A stretch of DNA of 11,071 bases from JAWLBW01 sp041687475 (lineage in GTDB: Bacteria > J088 > JAWLBW01). The position numbers and the translations under genes are program-made. Location: assembly GCA_041687475.1 (NCBI GenBank), contig JAWLBW010000143.1, forward strand, positions 1 to 11,071, in the 5' to 3' direction. Of the stretch, positions 1 through 7,262 are shown piece after piece; the first letter of the stretch is position 1; every line of letters starts with the position of its first letter. The notes under the pieces were generated by a model, which was given only the letters and a program-made list of their open reading frames with translations, was not told the origin of the DNA and ran no database searches.

Positions 1-452
1 GAGGGGGATTGTTGCAGAAAGTAGCCGGGGTCGCGCGCGAAGACGTAGTCGACATGGGTGAGGTCGAGCTCGCCCGCATAATGATAGTGCGTGTACTCGA
101 GGGCAAGCACCACGACATCGCCCGCGCGCGAAAGACGCAGGGCCCGATCGAGAATGTAGGGCAGCTGCAGACCCGCGTGAACCCCCAGGTTCACGGCCGG
201 CAGGCCGGCCTCGCGGGCAAGCAGGCGGGCCTGCAGGCCGAAGAGCACATTCGAGCCGCCGACGAGAAACAGACGCGGTCCGGCCAGCTCGGCGGCCCGC
301 TGCTCCTTTCGCGCGATAATCTTGTCTATGAGGTCGGAACTGCCCGTGGGCACGCCCAGTTGGCCGTAGAACAGTCCGGCCCAGATCAGGCAGCCCAGAA
401 TCGTGCCGCCCATGAATCCCTGAATCCACTGCCGGAAGCGATGTGTACGCAT
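1..452 (-). CDS. SGNH/GDSL-like partner protein of an MBOAT acyltransferase (partial, 3' end outside window)
   Basis: Reading leftward from an ATG at 452 the frame stays open to the window edge, giving about 150 N-terminal residues. Residues about 13-30 form a single hydrophobic segment after a basic N-terminus (an N-in anchor), so the rest should lie outside the cytoplasmic membrane. A block reading LFLVGGSNVLFG (61-72) resembles the nucleophile block of SGNH hydrolases in its GSS/GSN variant, with Ser67 the candidate nucleophile; NLGVHAG (88-94) fits the following Gly/Asn block, and GDVVVLALEYTHYHY (111-125) is typical of the SGNH-like proteins encoded beside MBOAT genes. The Asp/His catalytic block would be in the missing part. 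The ATG overlaps the MBOAT stop by one base (TGATG) and has no Shine-Dalgarno of its own, so translation is probably coupled. The likely role is to transfer or remove acyl groups on an exported polymer, analogous to AlgJ/AlgX or DltD; the actual substrate is unknown. Confidence 0.8.
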   Translation of the reverse strand, partial: MRTHRFRQWIQGFMGGTILGCLIWAGLFYGQLGVPTGSSDLIDKIIARKEQRAAELAGPRLFLVGGSNVLFGLQARLLAREAGLPAVNLGVHAGLQLPYILDRALRLSRAGDVVVLALEYTHYHYAGELDLTHVDYVFARDPGYFLQQSP

Positions 453-1987
453 CAGAAATCGAAGTAGAGAAATTCAGATTCGGCCGTGGCAAGCAAGGCG
501 CTGACGGCAACCACGAAAACAAGCCCCAGGGCCACCCCCCAGGCAGTACCGGGGCTCCAGGCCCAACGCAGCCCCCGCAGGTTACGCTGCCATGAGCTCT
601 TGAGTACCGGCTCGTAACGGGCCATGAACTCCTGGGTGTTGGGAAGCAGCCACACGGCGGCGAAGCCCGCGGCAAGCCAGGGTACCGCGCGTCGAATGTT
701 GGTCCACCCGAAGCCGATTCCGAGCGATTTCAACGTTATGGCCAACTCACCGAGTCGTGACTCTAGCGACAGCGGAAGCACCACGCCGTTGAGCCCCAGC
801 ATGCCCGAAAGCATGTTCAGCGCCGTGGGCATGGACGGGGCTCTGAAAACCACCCAGGCCGCCACAACCGCGGTGAATGTAAGAAGCAATCCGCTCAATC
901 GTCCCAACTTGCCCGGTGGCCTATACCAGGGCAGAGCGCGCCAGACATGGTTAACGATGAGGAAGATGCCGTGCAGCGCCCCCCACACGACAAACGTAAC
1001 CCCCGCGCCATGCCAGAGCCCTCCGAGCAGCATGGTAAGAAAGAGGTTGACGTAGCGCCTGAACCGTCCCCGCCTGTTGCCGCCGAGGGGTATGTACAGG
1101 TAGTCGCGCAGAAAGCGCGAGAGGGTCATGTGCCAGCGGCGCCAGAACTCGATGGCGCTGGTCGACTTGTACGGCGAGTCGAAGTTGATGGGCAGCGTGA
1201 TGCCGAATATGCGCGCCGCTCCGATGGCCATGTCGGAATAGCCCGAAAAATCGAAGTAGAGCTGAAACGTATACGCGAGCGCCCCGGTCCACGCTTCGAG
1301 CAGGCTTACCGCGACGCCGCTGTCTGCCGTAGCGAAGACCGGCGAGGCGAAAGTCGAGAACGTGTCGGCCAGAAGTACCTTCTTGCTCAACCCGATGACG
1401 AAGATGGTGAGACCGATGGATACGTTGCGGGCAGAAGGCCGCAGGGCCTCCAGACGTGAGAATTGGGGCAACATCTCGCCGTGGTGCACGATCGGGCCGG
1501 CGATGAGTTGGGGAAAGAAGCTTACGAAAAGGGCGTAGTCGAAGAATGAGTGTTCCTGGGTTTCACCCCGCGACGCATCGACCAGGTAGGCAATCTGCTG
1601 GAACGTGAAGAACGAAATGGCCAGGGGAAGGGCGACTTCAAAGTTCTGGAAGGACAGTCCGGAGATTCCTGCCAGGGTGTCGACAAAGAAACCGCTGTAC
1701 TTGTAATACCCGAGCAGCCCCAGGTTCGCGGCCACCCCGAGTCTGAGGGCCGCTCGTCGCGGGCCGGGTTCCATGAACGACAACCGACTTCCCAGGGCGA
1801 AGTTGAACGCCATTGACCCGAGAAGCAGCGCAAGGTAGCTTGCGTCCCACCAGGCGTAAAAGAACCAGGAAGCGAGAACGAGCCAGGCGACCGCCGGTCG
1901 AATGTGTCGACGCGAGGTAAGAAGAAAATAGACACATGCCGTGAGCGGCAGAAAGGCAAAGATGAAGACGAGTGAGTTGAAAAGCAT
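452..1987 (-). CDS. MBOAT family membrane O-acyltransferase, AlgI type
   Basis: A 511-residue polytopic membrane protein of normal length for the AlgI branch of the MBOAT family. These proteins move acyl (usually acetyl) groups from a cytoplasmic donor across the membrane to an extracellular polymer, working with an SGNH-like partner. Visible hallmarks: the N-terminal MLFNSLVFIFAFLPL and FFYAWWDASYLALLL (42-56), FQLYFDFSGYSDMAIG (241-256), EFWRRWHMTLSRFLRDYLYIPLGG (280-303, His286), and LLGGLWHGAGVTFVVWGALHG (320-340), in which His326 corresponds to the essential MBOAT histidine. The late PNTQEFM (449-455) and the C-terminal FLYFDF are also family-typical. The ATG start at 1987 gives the canonical N-terminus, but only a weak ribosome site is seen. 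It overlaps the SGNH-like gene by one base, so the two form a functional pair. No glycan-synthesis or D-alanylation (dlt) genes are visible, so alginate, peptidoglycan, LPS or another glycan all remain possible targets. Confidence 0.95.
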   Translation of the reverse strand: MLFNSLVFIFAFLPLTACVYFLLTSRRHIRPAVAWLVLASWFFYAWWDASYLALLLGSMAFNFALGSRLSFMEPGPRRAALRLGVAANLGLLGYYKYSGFFVDTLAGISGLSFQNFEVALPLAISFFTFQQIAYLVDASRGETQEHSFFDYALFVSFFPQLIAGPIVHHGEMLPQFSRLEALRPSARNVSIGLTIFVIGLSKKVLLADTFSTFASPVFATADSGVAVSLLEAWTGALAYTFQLYFDFSGYSDMAIGAARIFGITLPINFDSPYKSTSAIEFWRRWHMTLSRFLRDYLYIPLGGNRRGRFRRYVNLFLTMLLGGLWHGAGVTFVVWGALHGIFLIVNHVWRALPWYRPPGKLGRLSGLLLTFTAVVAAWVVFRAPSMPTALNMLSGMLGLNGVVLPLSLESRLGELAITLKSLGIGFGWTNIRRAVPWLAAGFAAVWLLPNTQEFMARYEPVLKSSWQRNLRGLRWAWSPGTAWGVALGLVFVVAVSALLATAESEFLYFDF

Positions 1988-2003
1988 GGCGTCGCCGACA
2001 CTT

Positions 2004-2084
2004 AAAGCGGAAGAGCCGGTGTCTGCCGGGGCCCACGATTGGAAGAATCGGCCTCGGCCGGTCGGAATGATTCAGTCCCGCTTT
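2004..2084 (-). promoter_or_regulatory. Structured segment upstream of the MBOAT gene
   Basis: The 124-nt gap between the kinase-like gene and the MBOAT gene holds nested inverted repeats. Outer arms of 7 bp (AAAGCGG at 2078-2084 and CCGCTTT at 2004-2010, minus-strand sense) enclose an inner hairpin with stem GGCC-GATT/AATC-GGCC (2046-2053 and 2030-2040, 5-nt loop 2041-2045, 3-nt bulge). There is no following T-run, so it does not look like an intrinsic terminator. It ends about 17 nt before the MBOAT start codon. It could modulate translation of that gene or be an untranslated spacer; no known riboswitch was recognised. Confidence 0.3.
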
Positions 2085-2100
2085 TCACCCCGTGAGTTGA

Positions 2101-2134
2101 CATAATATATCTTATGCGCCTTTTTCCACGGAAA
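2101..2134 (-). promoter_or_regulatory. AT-rich dyad with possible -10 element, candidate MBOAT promoter
   Basis: Positions 2101-2116 form a near-perfect 16-bp dyad (CATAATAT/ATCTTATG, 14 of 16 bases symmetric) overlapping the stop codon of the kinase-like gene. In the minus-strand sense it contains TATATT (2104-2109), a good sigma70-like -10, with only a weak -35 candidate (TTTCCG at 2129-2134, 19-bp spacer). The A+T content stands out against the GC-rich surroundings. This could drive the MBOAT/SGNH pair independently of smc. The promoter call is tentative because the -35 matches poorly. Confidence 0.33.
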
Positions 2135-2798
2135 ACGGGCGCGCCCTCACGCGCCCCCGGATTCCACCGTCGGCCGGTTGTTCGAGCACCAGCGTTCCGC
2201 CCAACAACATCGCCGCCCACTCGACTACGGTCAACCCGAACCCCACACCGGGCGATCCTTCACGGCGACGGGTGACGTTCACGGCGCGCTCGGGAAGCAT
2301 CTGACCGAGCCCCGGACCCCAGTCGCGCACCTCGAGCAACAACATGCCGTCGGGTTCGGCGCGCAGCACGACCGCGCAGCGGCCTTCGCCGTGCTCGGCC
2401 ACGTTCGTCAGAAGCTGTTCGAGAATCTGTTTCCACAGCCCGGCATCTAGGCGCAAACTGCCCGCCGGCGCTTCCAGCGATGCCAGCTCGACCTTCGCCG
2501 CCCCGACGAGTTCACGAACCCAGGCGGCTGCCTGTACCTCTTCGGGCTGCCCGGCCGATACGTACGATAGCTTTTCGAGTTTTTCGAAAACCCGCTGGGT
2601 TTCCTGAAGCGACTGCCACGCGAGCGTCAGCATGCGCTGCATGCGTACCGGGTCGGTGGTGTCGCCCTCGACCAGCATCTGCACGCAGGTAACGGCCGGC
2701 GAAATGCGGTTCTTGAGCCCATGGGCCAACTGGCCGGTAAATCGATTGAAGAACGGCTGCGGCGTGGCGTTCTCTTCGGCTTGCGGCGAATCGGAAAT
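2112..2798 (-). CDS. Small soluble histidine-kinase-like ATPase without sensor domain, ATT start
   Basis: With the start at 2798 the protein has 228 residues. It carries a histidine kinase core and nothing else: an H-box-like helix FFNRFTGQLAHGLKNRIS (17-33, candidate phospho-acceptor His26), a second dimerisation helix to about residue 82, an N-box WKQILEQLLTNVAEHGEG (122-139, Asn132), a G1 box DWGPGLG (159-165) and a G2 box GSPGVGFGLTVVEWAAMLLGG (181-201). The F-box is not recognisable. There is no signal peptide, membrane segment, PAS, GAF or HAMP domain, so it is presumably cytoplasmic and may need a partner to sense anything; no response regulator is visible. The frame opens at 2894 and holds no upstream ATG, GTG or TTG. 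The internal TTG at 2729 would delete the front of the H-box helix, whereas the ATT at 2798 sits 6 nt behind GGAGGAG. CTG at 2834 is the other possibility. It follows smc by 32 nt and is probably co-transcribed. Function beyond the family is unknown. Confidence 0.82.
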   Translation of the reverse strand: MSDSPQAEENATPQPFFNRFTGQLAHGLKNRISPAVTCVQMLVEGDTTDPVRMQRMLTLAWQSLQETQRVFEKLEKLSYVSAGQPEEVQAAAWVRELVGAAKVELASLEAPAGSLRLDAGLWKQILEQLLTNVAEHGEGRCAVVLRAEPDGMLLLEVRDWGPGLGQMLPERAVNVTRRREGSPGVGFGLTVVEWAAMLLGGTLVLEQPADGGIRGRVRARPFSVEKGA

Positions 2799-2804
2799 GG
2801 CTGA

Positions 2805-2811
2805 CTCCTCC
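2805..2811 (-). promoter_or_regulatory. Shine-Dalgarno site deciding the ATT start of the kinase-like gene
   Basis: The minus strand reads GGAGGAG, a perfect anti-16S match, ending 6 nt before the ATT at 2798. No ATG, GTG or TTG lies at a suitable distance downstream, so the site argues for initiation at ATT. It sits in the 32-nt gap after the smc stop codon. Confidence 0.7.
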
Positions 2812-2830
2812 GTTGCTCGGGCGGCCGCCC

Positions 2831-5800
2831 TCAGGTGAGCTGAACGCTGACCACGCGGGAAACGCCCATTTCTTCCATGGTTACGCCGTACATCTCATTC
2901 GCGATTTCCATGGTGTGCTTGTTGTGCGTGACCATGATGATCTGGCTGAGTCGGTTCATTTCTTCGAGCAAGGCGTTGAACCGGTCGATGTTGGCGTCGT
3001 CGAGCGGCGCGTCGACTTCGTCGAGAATACAGAACGGGCTCGGCTTGAGCAGGAAGATCGAGAAAATGAGCGCAACGGCCGTGAGCGCCTTCTCGCCGCC
3101 CGACATGAGGTTGACCCGCTGCAGCTTCTTTCCGGGGGGCTGTGCGACGATTTCGACGCCCGAATCAAGCAGGTCTTCGCCCTCGGTCAGTTTCAATTCG
3201 GCCTGGCCGCCGTTGAACAGGCGCGGAAACACCATCTTGAACTTTTCGTTGATGATGTCGAAGGTAGCCTGAAATCGTTCGCGGCTGGTCTTGTTGATCT
3301 TGTTGATGGCCTTCTTGAGCGCATCGAGCGAATCGAGCAGATCGTTCTGTTGCTGCTCGATGAACTTGTAGCGTTCGTCGATTTCCTTGTATTCGTGAAT
3401 GGCCGCCAGGTTGATTTCGCCCATGGCGTCGGCCTGCCGCTTGAGACCGGCCAGTCGCTGGGTGCGTTCGTCGGGGGTGCCTTCCCGGTCCATTTCGGCG
3501 GTTTCGAGCTGGTCGACCTGCAGCTGGAAGCGTTCGGTAAACTGCTGCTCGAGAAAATCGACGTCTTTCTGCAGCTCGGCCACTTTGAGCTGTTCCTGGG
3601 CCAGCTTCTGGCGCAAGGTCTCGTGCTCGCGGCGGGCGTCGCGGGTGCTGAGTTCCTGGTCGAAGAGCTTCTGCTTTTCGGCTTCGTAGCGCTCGGCGGC
3701 CTCGATGACCTTGCCTTCGAGTTCGGTCTTGGCCCTGAGCAGCGCGTCGGTGCCGCCGTCGTCGCGCGAAAGAATGTCTTCGAGTTCGGCCTTGCGGCGG
3801 CGATTTTCTTCAAGCTCGAGGTCGGCCCGGCGGCCGCGTTCGTCCATGGACAGGCGGTCGCGTTTCAGCCGTTCGGCCAGTTCGCGCCGGCTGGCCAGCG
3901 CGCTGCGCGAGTCAGCGAGTTCGACCCGCAGATCGGCGATTTCGGCATTCAGGCGGTCGAGGTTCAGGCGCGCCTGGGCATGCCTTTCGGCCAGTTCCTC
4001 GCGCCTGGTCACCGATTCCTCGCGCTGCCGGTTTATGTCGACCAGTTCGCGCTCGCTGTCGCCGAGGCGCTCGAGCACGGCGTCCATGTCGCCCTGGAAG
4101 TTGCTGACCTCGTCCTGCAGTTCTTCAAGCTCGCGGGTCAGTCGGTCGCGCTCGTTGGCGGCGTTGGCCAGGTCTTTCTGCAGCTCGGCCAACTGCACTT
4201 CGGCGCGCTGCAGCTCGCTGCGGGCCTGTTCGCTTTCGTCGACCAGCCATTGCTCGCGGCGCTTGAGCTCTTCGACGTCTTCTTCGAGGCTGCGCAGGGC
4301 CGACTTGCGTTCGCGAATTTCGTCTTCAAGCTCGAGGGCTTCGCGCTTCTGCTTGAGCAGCTGGGTGCCCCGCTCTTCGCCGCCGCCGGAAATGGAGCCG
4401 TCGGCCAGCACGACCATGCCGCCGACCGATACCACCGTGAAACCGGGGTTTTCGCCGGCGATGCGAAGGGCGTCTTCGTCGCTGTCGGCCAGGAGTATGT
4501 TTTCGAGCAAGCGCCGCACGGCCTGACCGTGGGCGCCCTGAAAGCGCAGACGTTCAATGAGGCGCCGGGCGTTCTGCGGTTCGCGTCCGGCCGAGGGTAA
4601 CCCGGTGGGCAGGAACACGGCGCGCCCCCTGCCCTCGCCTTCGCGCAGGTACCGCACGGCTTCAAGGGCCTTGCCGGGCTCGCGCACGAGAATGGCTTCG
4701 AGGCGGTCGCCCAGCGCAGAAGCAAGCGCCGATTCGAGACCGGCCGTGGGCTCGATCATATCGGCGACGATACCCTCGAACCCGCTGGTCGGATCGCTCT
4801 TGGCCTTGTCGAGCAGCTCGCGCACGCCTTCGCGCAGCCCTTCATGGGCGGCCTCGAGCTCGCGCAGGCTGCGCAGGCGGCTTTCCTTGTCGCCGAGAAT
4901 GCGGCGCGACTCTTCGAGGCGCGGCAGCATTTCCTTCAAATTGTTGCGAATGTCTTCGATTTCGCGGAAGAGCTTGTCGCGGCGCTGCACCAATTCTTCG
5001 CGCTCGGCGGCGGCTTCTTCACGCGCCTGCGTGAGTTCGGCCACCTTCGACGAGGCGTGCTCGAGGGCGTGACGCTGGTCGTCGACCTCGACCTGGGTGT
5101 CTTCCATGCGGCGAATGAGCTCGTCGCGGCGGGCACGCGCGCTTTCGACGGCGCCCTTCTTCTCGGTCATCTTCTGCATGAGCTCCATGACGAGGCGCCC
5201 GGCTTCGTCATAGGCTGCGGCCAGCTCGGCCAGCTCCTTCTGGCGGCCCGAAAGCTCGCCTTCGCGGCTGCGAACGGCTTCTTCGCGGTAGGCCAGATCG
5301 TTTTCGAGGGTTTCCAGCACGCCCTCGGTATTGGCGATCTCGTTGTCGAGCTCCATGCGACGGCGGTCGCTGTCCTGCAGCTCGCGTTCGAGCGAATCAA
5401 TCTGGTGGGTAACCGCTTCGAGCTTGCTGCGGTTGATTTCCAGGTCTTTTTCGTGGTCCGAAACCTTGCGCGCGGCTTCGAAGGCGGCGTCGCGCAGGGC
5501 CACCAGGTCCTTTTCGAGTTGGGCGATGCCCAGCTTCAGGGTTTCGGCGTCGAGTTCGCTCTGGCCCAGGGCGCTCGACATGCGGGCTTCGTCGGCCGTC
5601 ATGCGCTCGATGTCGGCCTTGAGGGTGCGCAGCTCTTCCGACGTTTTGCCGTAGCGCTCGAACAGCAGGCCCAGTTCGATACGGCGAATGTCGGCCTGCA
5701 GCTCCTTGAAGCGCTCGGCCTTGCGGGCCTGGCGGTCGAGCGAGTTCAGCTGGCGACGCAGTTCCTTCGACAGGTCGCCCACGCGCAGCAGATTCTGCTC

Positions 5801-6361
5801 GGTGGCTTCCATCTTGCGAAGGGCTTCGTCCTTACGCTTCTTGAACTTGGTAATGCCGGCCGCCTCTTCGATGAGATAGCGGCGATCTTCGGGTCGCGCG
5901 TTGACCAGCGCGCCGATCTGGCCCTGTTCGATGATCGAGTAGGCGCGGGCGCCCACGCCGGTGTCCATGAACAGTTCCTGAATATCGCGCAGACGCGCCG
6001 GGGACTTGTTGATGAGGTACTCGGAATCGCCGTTGCGGTACAGGCGGCGCGTGATCTCGATTTCCGAATACTGCTCGTAGCCGAGCGGACGGTTCGGGCC
6101 CTCGTTCTCGAAGGTGACCGACACCTCGGACATGCCCACCGGCTTGCGGCTTTCCGACCCGCCGAAGATCACGTCTTCCATCGACTGACCGCGAAGCAGC
6201 TTCGCGCTCATTTCGCCCATGGCCCACTTGAGCCCGTCAATGACGTTGCTCTTGCCGCACCCGTTCGGGCCGACAATGGACGTGATGCCCGCGCCGAAAT
6301 AAATATCGGTGGGATCGGCGAAGGATTTGAATCCCTGAAGATGAAGCTTCTTGATTCTCAT
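2831..6361 (-). CDS. smc: Chromosome partition/condensin ATPase SMC
   Basis: A complete SMC of 1176 residues, normal for bacteria. It forms an antiparallel coiled-coil dimer that, with ScpA and ScpB, loops and organises DNA for segregation. The N-terminal half-ATPase shows MRIKKLHLQGFKSF, Walker A GPNGCGKSN (31-39) and the head motif GQIGALVNARPEDRRYLIEEAAGI (147-170). A long coiled coil follows to about 510, then the hinge (about 520-665, with GFEGIVADMI and VVSVGGMVVLADGSISGGG), then the returning coiled coil. The C-terminal half-ATPase has the signature LMSGGEKAL (1085-1093), Walker B FCILDEVDA (1110-1118, catalytic Glu1115) and the H-loop His1146 in MVTHNK. All ATPase residues are intact. 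The ATG at 6361 is the only start before an in-frame stop upstream and gives the canonical N-terminus, yet no clear Shine-Dalgarno precedes it. No scpA, scpB or ftsY is adjacent here. Confidence 0.98.
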   Translation of the reverse strand: MRIKKLHLQGFKSFADPTDIYFGAGITSIVGPNGCGKSNVIDGLKWAMGEMSAKLLRGQSMEDVIFGGSESRKPVGMSEVSVTFENEGPNRPLGYEQYSEIEITRRLYRNGDSEYLINKSPARLRDIQELFMDTGVGARAYSIIEQGQIGALVNARPEDRRYLIEEAAGITKFKKRKDEALRKMEATEQNLLRVGDLSKELRRQLNSLDRQARKAERFKELQADIRRIELGLLFERYGKTSEELRTLKADIERMTADEARMSSALGQSELDAETLKLGIAQLEKDLVALRDAAFEAARKVSDHEKDLEINRSKLEAVTHQIDSLERELQDSDRRRMELDNEIANTEGVLETLENDLAYREEAVRSREGELSGRQKELAELAAAYDEAGRLVMELMQKMTEKKGAVESARARRDELIRRMEDTQVEVDDQRHALEHASSKVAELTQAREEAAAEREELVQRRDKLFREIEDIRNNLKEMLPRLEESRRILGDKESRLRSLRELEAAHEGLREGVRELLDKAKSDPTSGFEGIVADMIEPTAGLESALASALGDRLEAILVREPGKALEAVRYLREGEGRGRAVFLPTGLPSAGREPQNARRLIERLRFQGAHGQAVRRLLENILLADSDEDALRIAGENPGFTVVSVGGMVVLADGSISGGGEERGTQLLKQKREALELEDEIRERKSALRSLEEDVEELKRREQWLVDESEQARSELQRAEVQLAELQKDLANAANERDRLTRELEELQDEVSNFQGDMDAVLERLGDSERELVDINRQREESVTRREELAERHAQARLNLDRLNAEIADLRVELADSRSALASRRELAERLKRDRLSMDERGRRADLELEENRRRKAELEDILSRDDGGTDALLRAKTELEGKVIEAAERYEAEKQKLFDQELSTRDARREHETLRQKLAQEQLKVAELQKDVDFLEQQFTERFQLQVDQLETAEMDREGTPDERTQRLAGLKRQADAMGEINLAAIHEYKEIDERYKFIEQQQNDLLDSLDALKKAINKINKTSRERFQATFDIINEKFKMVFPRLFNGGQAELKLTEGEDLLDSGVEIVAQPPGKKLQRVNLMSGGEKALTAVALIFSIFLLKPSPFCILDEVDAPLDDANIDRFNALLEEMNRLSQIIMVTHNKHTMEIANEMYGVTMEEMGVSRVVSVQLT

Positions 6362-6469
6362 GTTCGGGTCATGCGGTACCGGACGTTGCTTCTCTCAGAC
6401 GGAGAGACCGGAATGCGCGGGGCGGCACGGTTCTGCGGGTGCAGTCCAAGAGGCAGAGAAGTGGAAAGT

Positions 6470-6498
6470 AGCTTATCAGAAGTCATGCCCCTCGGCAA
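6470..6498 (-). promoter_or_regulatory. Candidate sigma70 promoter of smc
   Basis: In the minus-strand sense TTGCCG (6493-6498) and TAAGCT (6470-6475) are separated by exactly 17 bp, between the scoB terminator and smc. The -35 matches four of six consensus bases and the -10 three of six. It would start a transcript near 6463 with a leader of about 100 nt. The leader includes a 6-bp hairpin (TCTCTC/GAGAGA, 6391-6407) close to the smc start. The placement is logical, the match moderate. Confidence 0.45.
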
Positions 6499-6536
6499 CC
6501 GTCGATTCGGCAGGCGTCGCAGCCTGAAAGAGCCGG

Positions 6537-6574
6537 AAAAACAAGGGGAAGGACGACGGCCGTCGCCCTTCCCC
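6537..6574 (-). terminator. Intrinsic terminator of the scoAB operon
   Basis: About 20 nt after the scoB stop, the minus strand forms a 13-bp stem (GGGGAAGGGCGAC with GTCGTCCTTCCCC, one G-U wobble) around a GGCC loop (6558-6561), followed at once by TTGTTTTT (6537-6544). This is a textbook rho-independent terminator separating scoAB from smc. Confidence 0.93.
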
Positions 6575-6594
6575 ACGAAGCGATGTTCGACTCT

Positions 6595-7251
6595 TCAGAC
6601 GGCAATGCTGCCGAGCTGTTCCTTGTCGTACTTGAGTTCGGGTTCGGTCTTTGCGACCACCTCGTCGAGGCTCACACCCGGTGCGAGTTCACGCAGCCAG
6701 AGTCCGTCGGCCTCGACGTCGATGACCGCCAGGTCGGTAATAATGCGGTTCACGACCTGAACGCCGGTCAGCGGCAGCGAGCATTCACGCAGAATCTTCT
6801 TGCTGTCGCCCTTGGCCACATGCTCCATGACGATGACGATGCGCTTGGCGCCGTACACCAGGTCCATGCCGCCGCCGGGGCCCTTGACCATCTTGCCCGG
6901 AATCATCCAATTGGCCAGATCGCCCTTCTCCGACACCTGCATGGCGCCGAGAATGGCCAGGTCGATGTGGCCGCCGCGAATCATTTCGAACGATTCGGCG
7001 CTCGAGAAGTAACTCGAACCCTTCGAGGCGGTCACCGTCTGCTTGCCGGCGTTGATGAGGTCGGCGTCGACTTCTTCGTCGAGCGGAAACGGACCGATAC
7101 CGAGCAGGCCGTTTTCGCTCTGCAGCTTGATATCGATACCGGGGGTAATGTAGTTGGCGACGAGGGTCGGAATACCGATGCCCAGGTTCACGTAGAAACC
7201 ATCGCGCAGCTCGCGGGCGGCCCGCATGGCCATCTGTTCACGCGTCAACAT
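6595..7251 (-). CDS. scoB: Succinyl-CoA:3-oxoacid CoA-transferase subunit B
   Basis: The 218-residue beta subunit of a class I CoA-transferase, full length for the family. With subunit A it moves CoA between succinyl-CoA and acetoacetate, activating ketone bodies for thiolysis to acetyl-CoA. The catalytic glutamate is Glu46 in QSENGLLGIGPFP (44-56); also seen are YVNLGIGIPTLVANY (20-34) and GPGGGMDLVYGAKRIVIVMEHVAKGD (124-149), typical of ScoB. The ATG at 7251 is preceded by GGAGGG, which directly follows and touches the scoA stop codon, so translation is tightly linked in an 11-nt gap. A strong terminator lies about 20 nt after the stop. The near relative AtoA (acetate CoA-transferase) is the main alternative. 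Confidence 0.95.
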   Translation of the reverse strand: MLTREQMAMRAARELRDGFYVNLGIGIPTLVANYITPGIDIKLQSENGLLGIGPFPLDEEVDADLINAGKQTVTASKGSSYFSSAESFEMIRGGHIDLAILGAMQVSEKGDLANWMIPGKMVKGPGGGMDLVYGAKRIVIVMEHVAKGDSKKILRECSLPLTGVQVVNRIITDLAVIDVEADGLWLRELAPGVSLDEVVAKTEPELKYDKEQLGSIAV

Positions 7252-7262
7252 GGCAACCCTCC

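Noticed and set aside
2097..2102. Perfect TTGACA on the plus strand
   Set aside because: No -10-like sequence lies 16-18 bp downstream (the position holds CTTTTT), and no plus-strand gene follows.
2813..4600. 595-codon plus-strand open frame opposite smc
   Set aside because: It is antisense to the conserved C-terminal half of SMC, including Walker B, and reads as a repetitive Leu/Phe/Ala/Gln-rich product. This is expected when Glu-, Leu- and Arg-rich coiled-coil codons are read backwards in GC-rich DNA. No domain is recognisable.
6358..6576. 72-codon minus-strand frame between scoB and smc as a gene
   Set aside because: It begins inside the scoAB terminator, crosses the candidate smc promoter, has no ribosome site and an Arg/Pro/Ser-rich composition typical of chance frames. 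Only its ATGA overlap with smc is noted.
4844..6760. 638-codon plus-strand open frame opposite smc, extending past its start
   Set aside because: Same antisense artefact as the other long frame opposite smc. It crosses the smc promoter and the scoAB terminator, shows no family motif and has the same Leu/Phe/Ala-rich composition.
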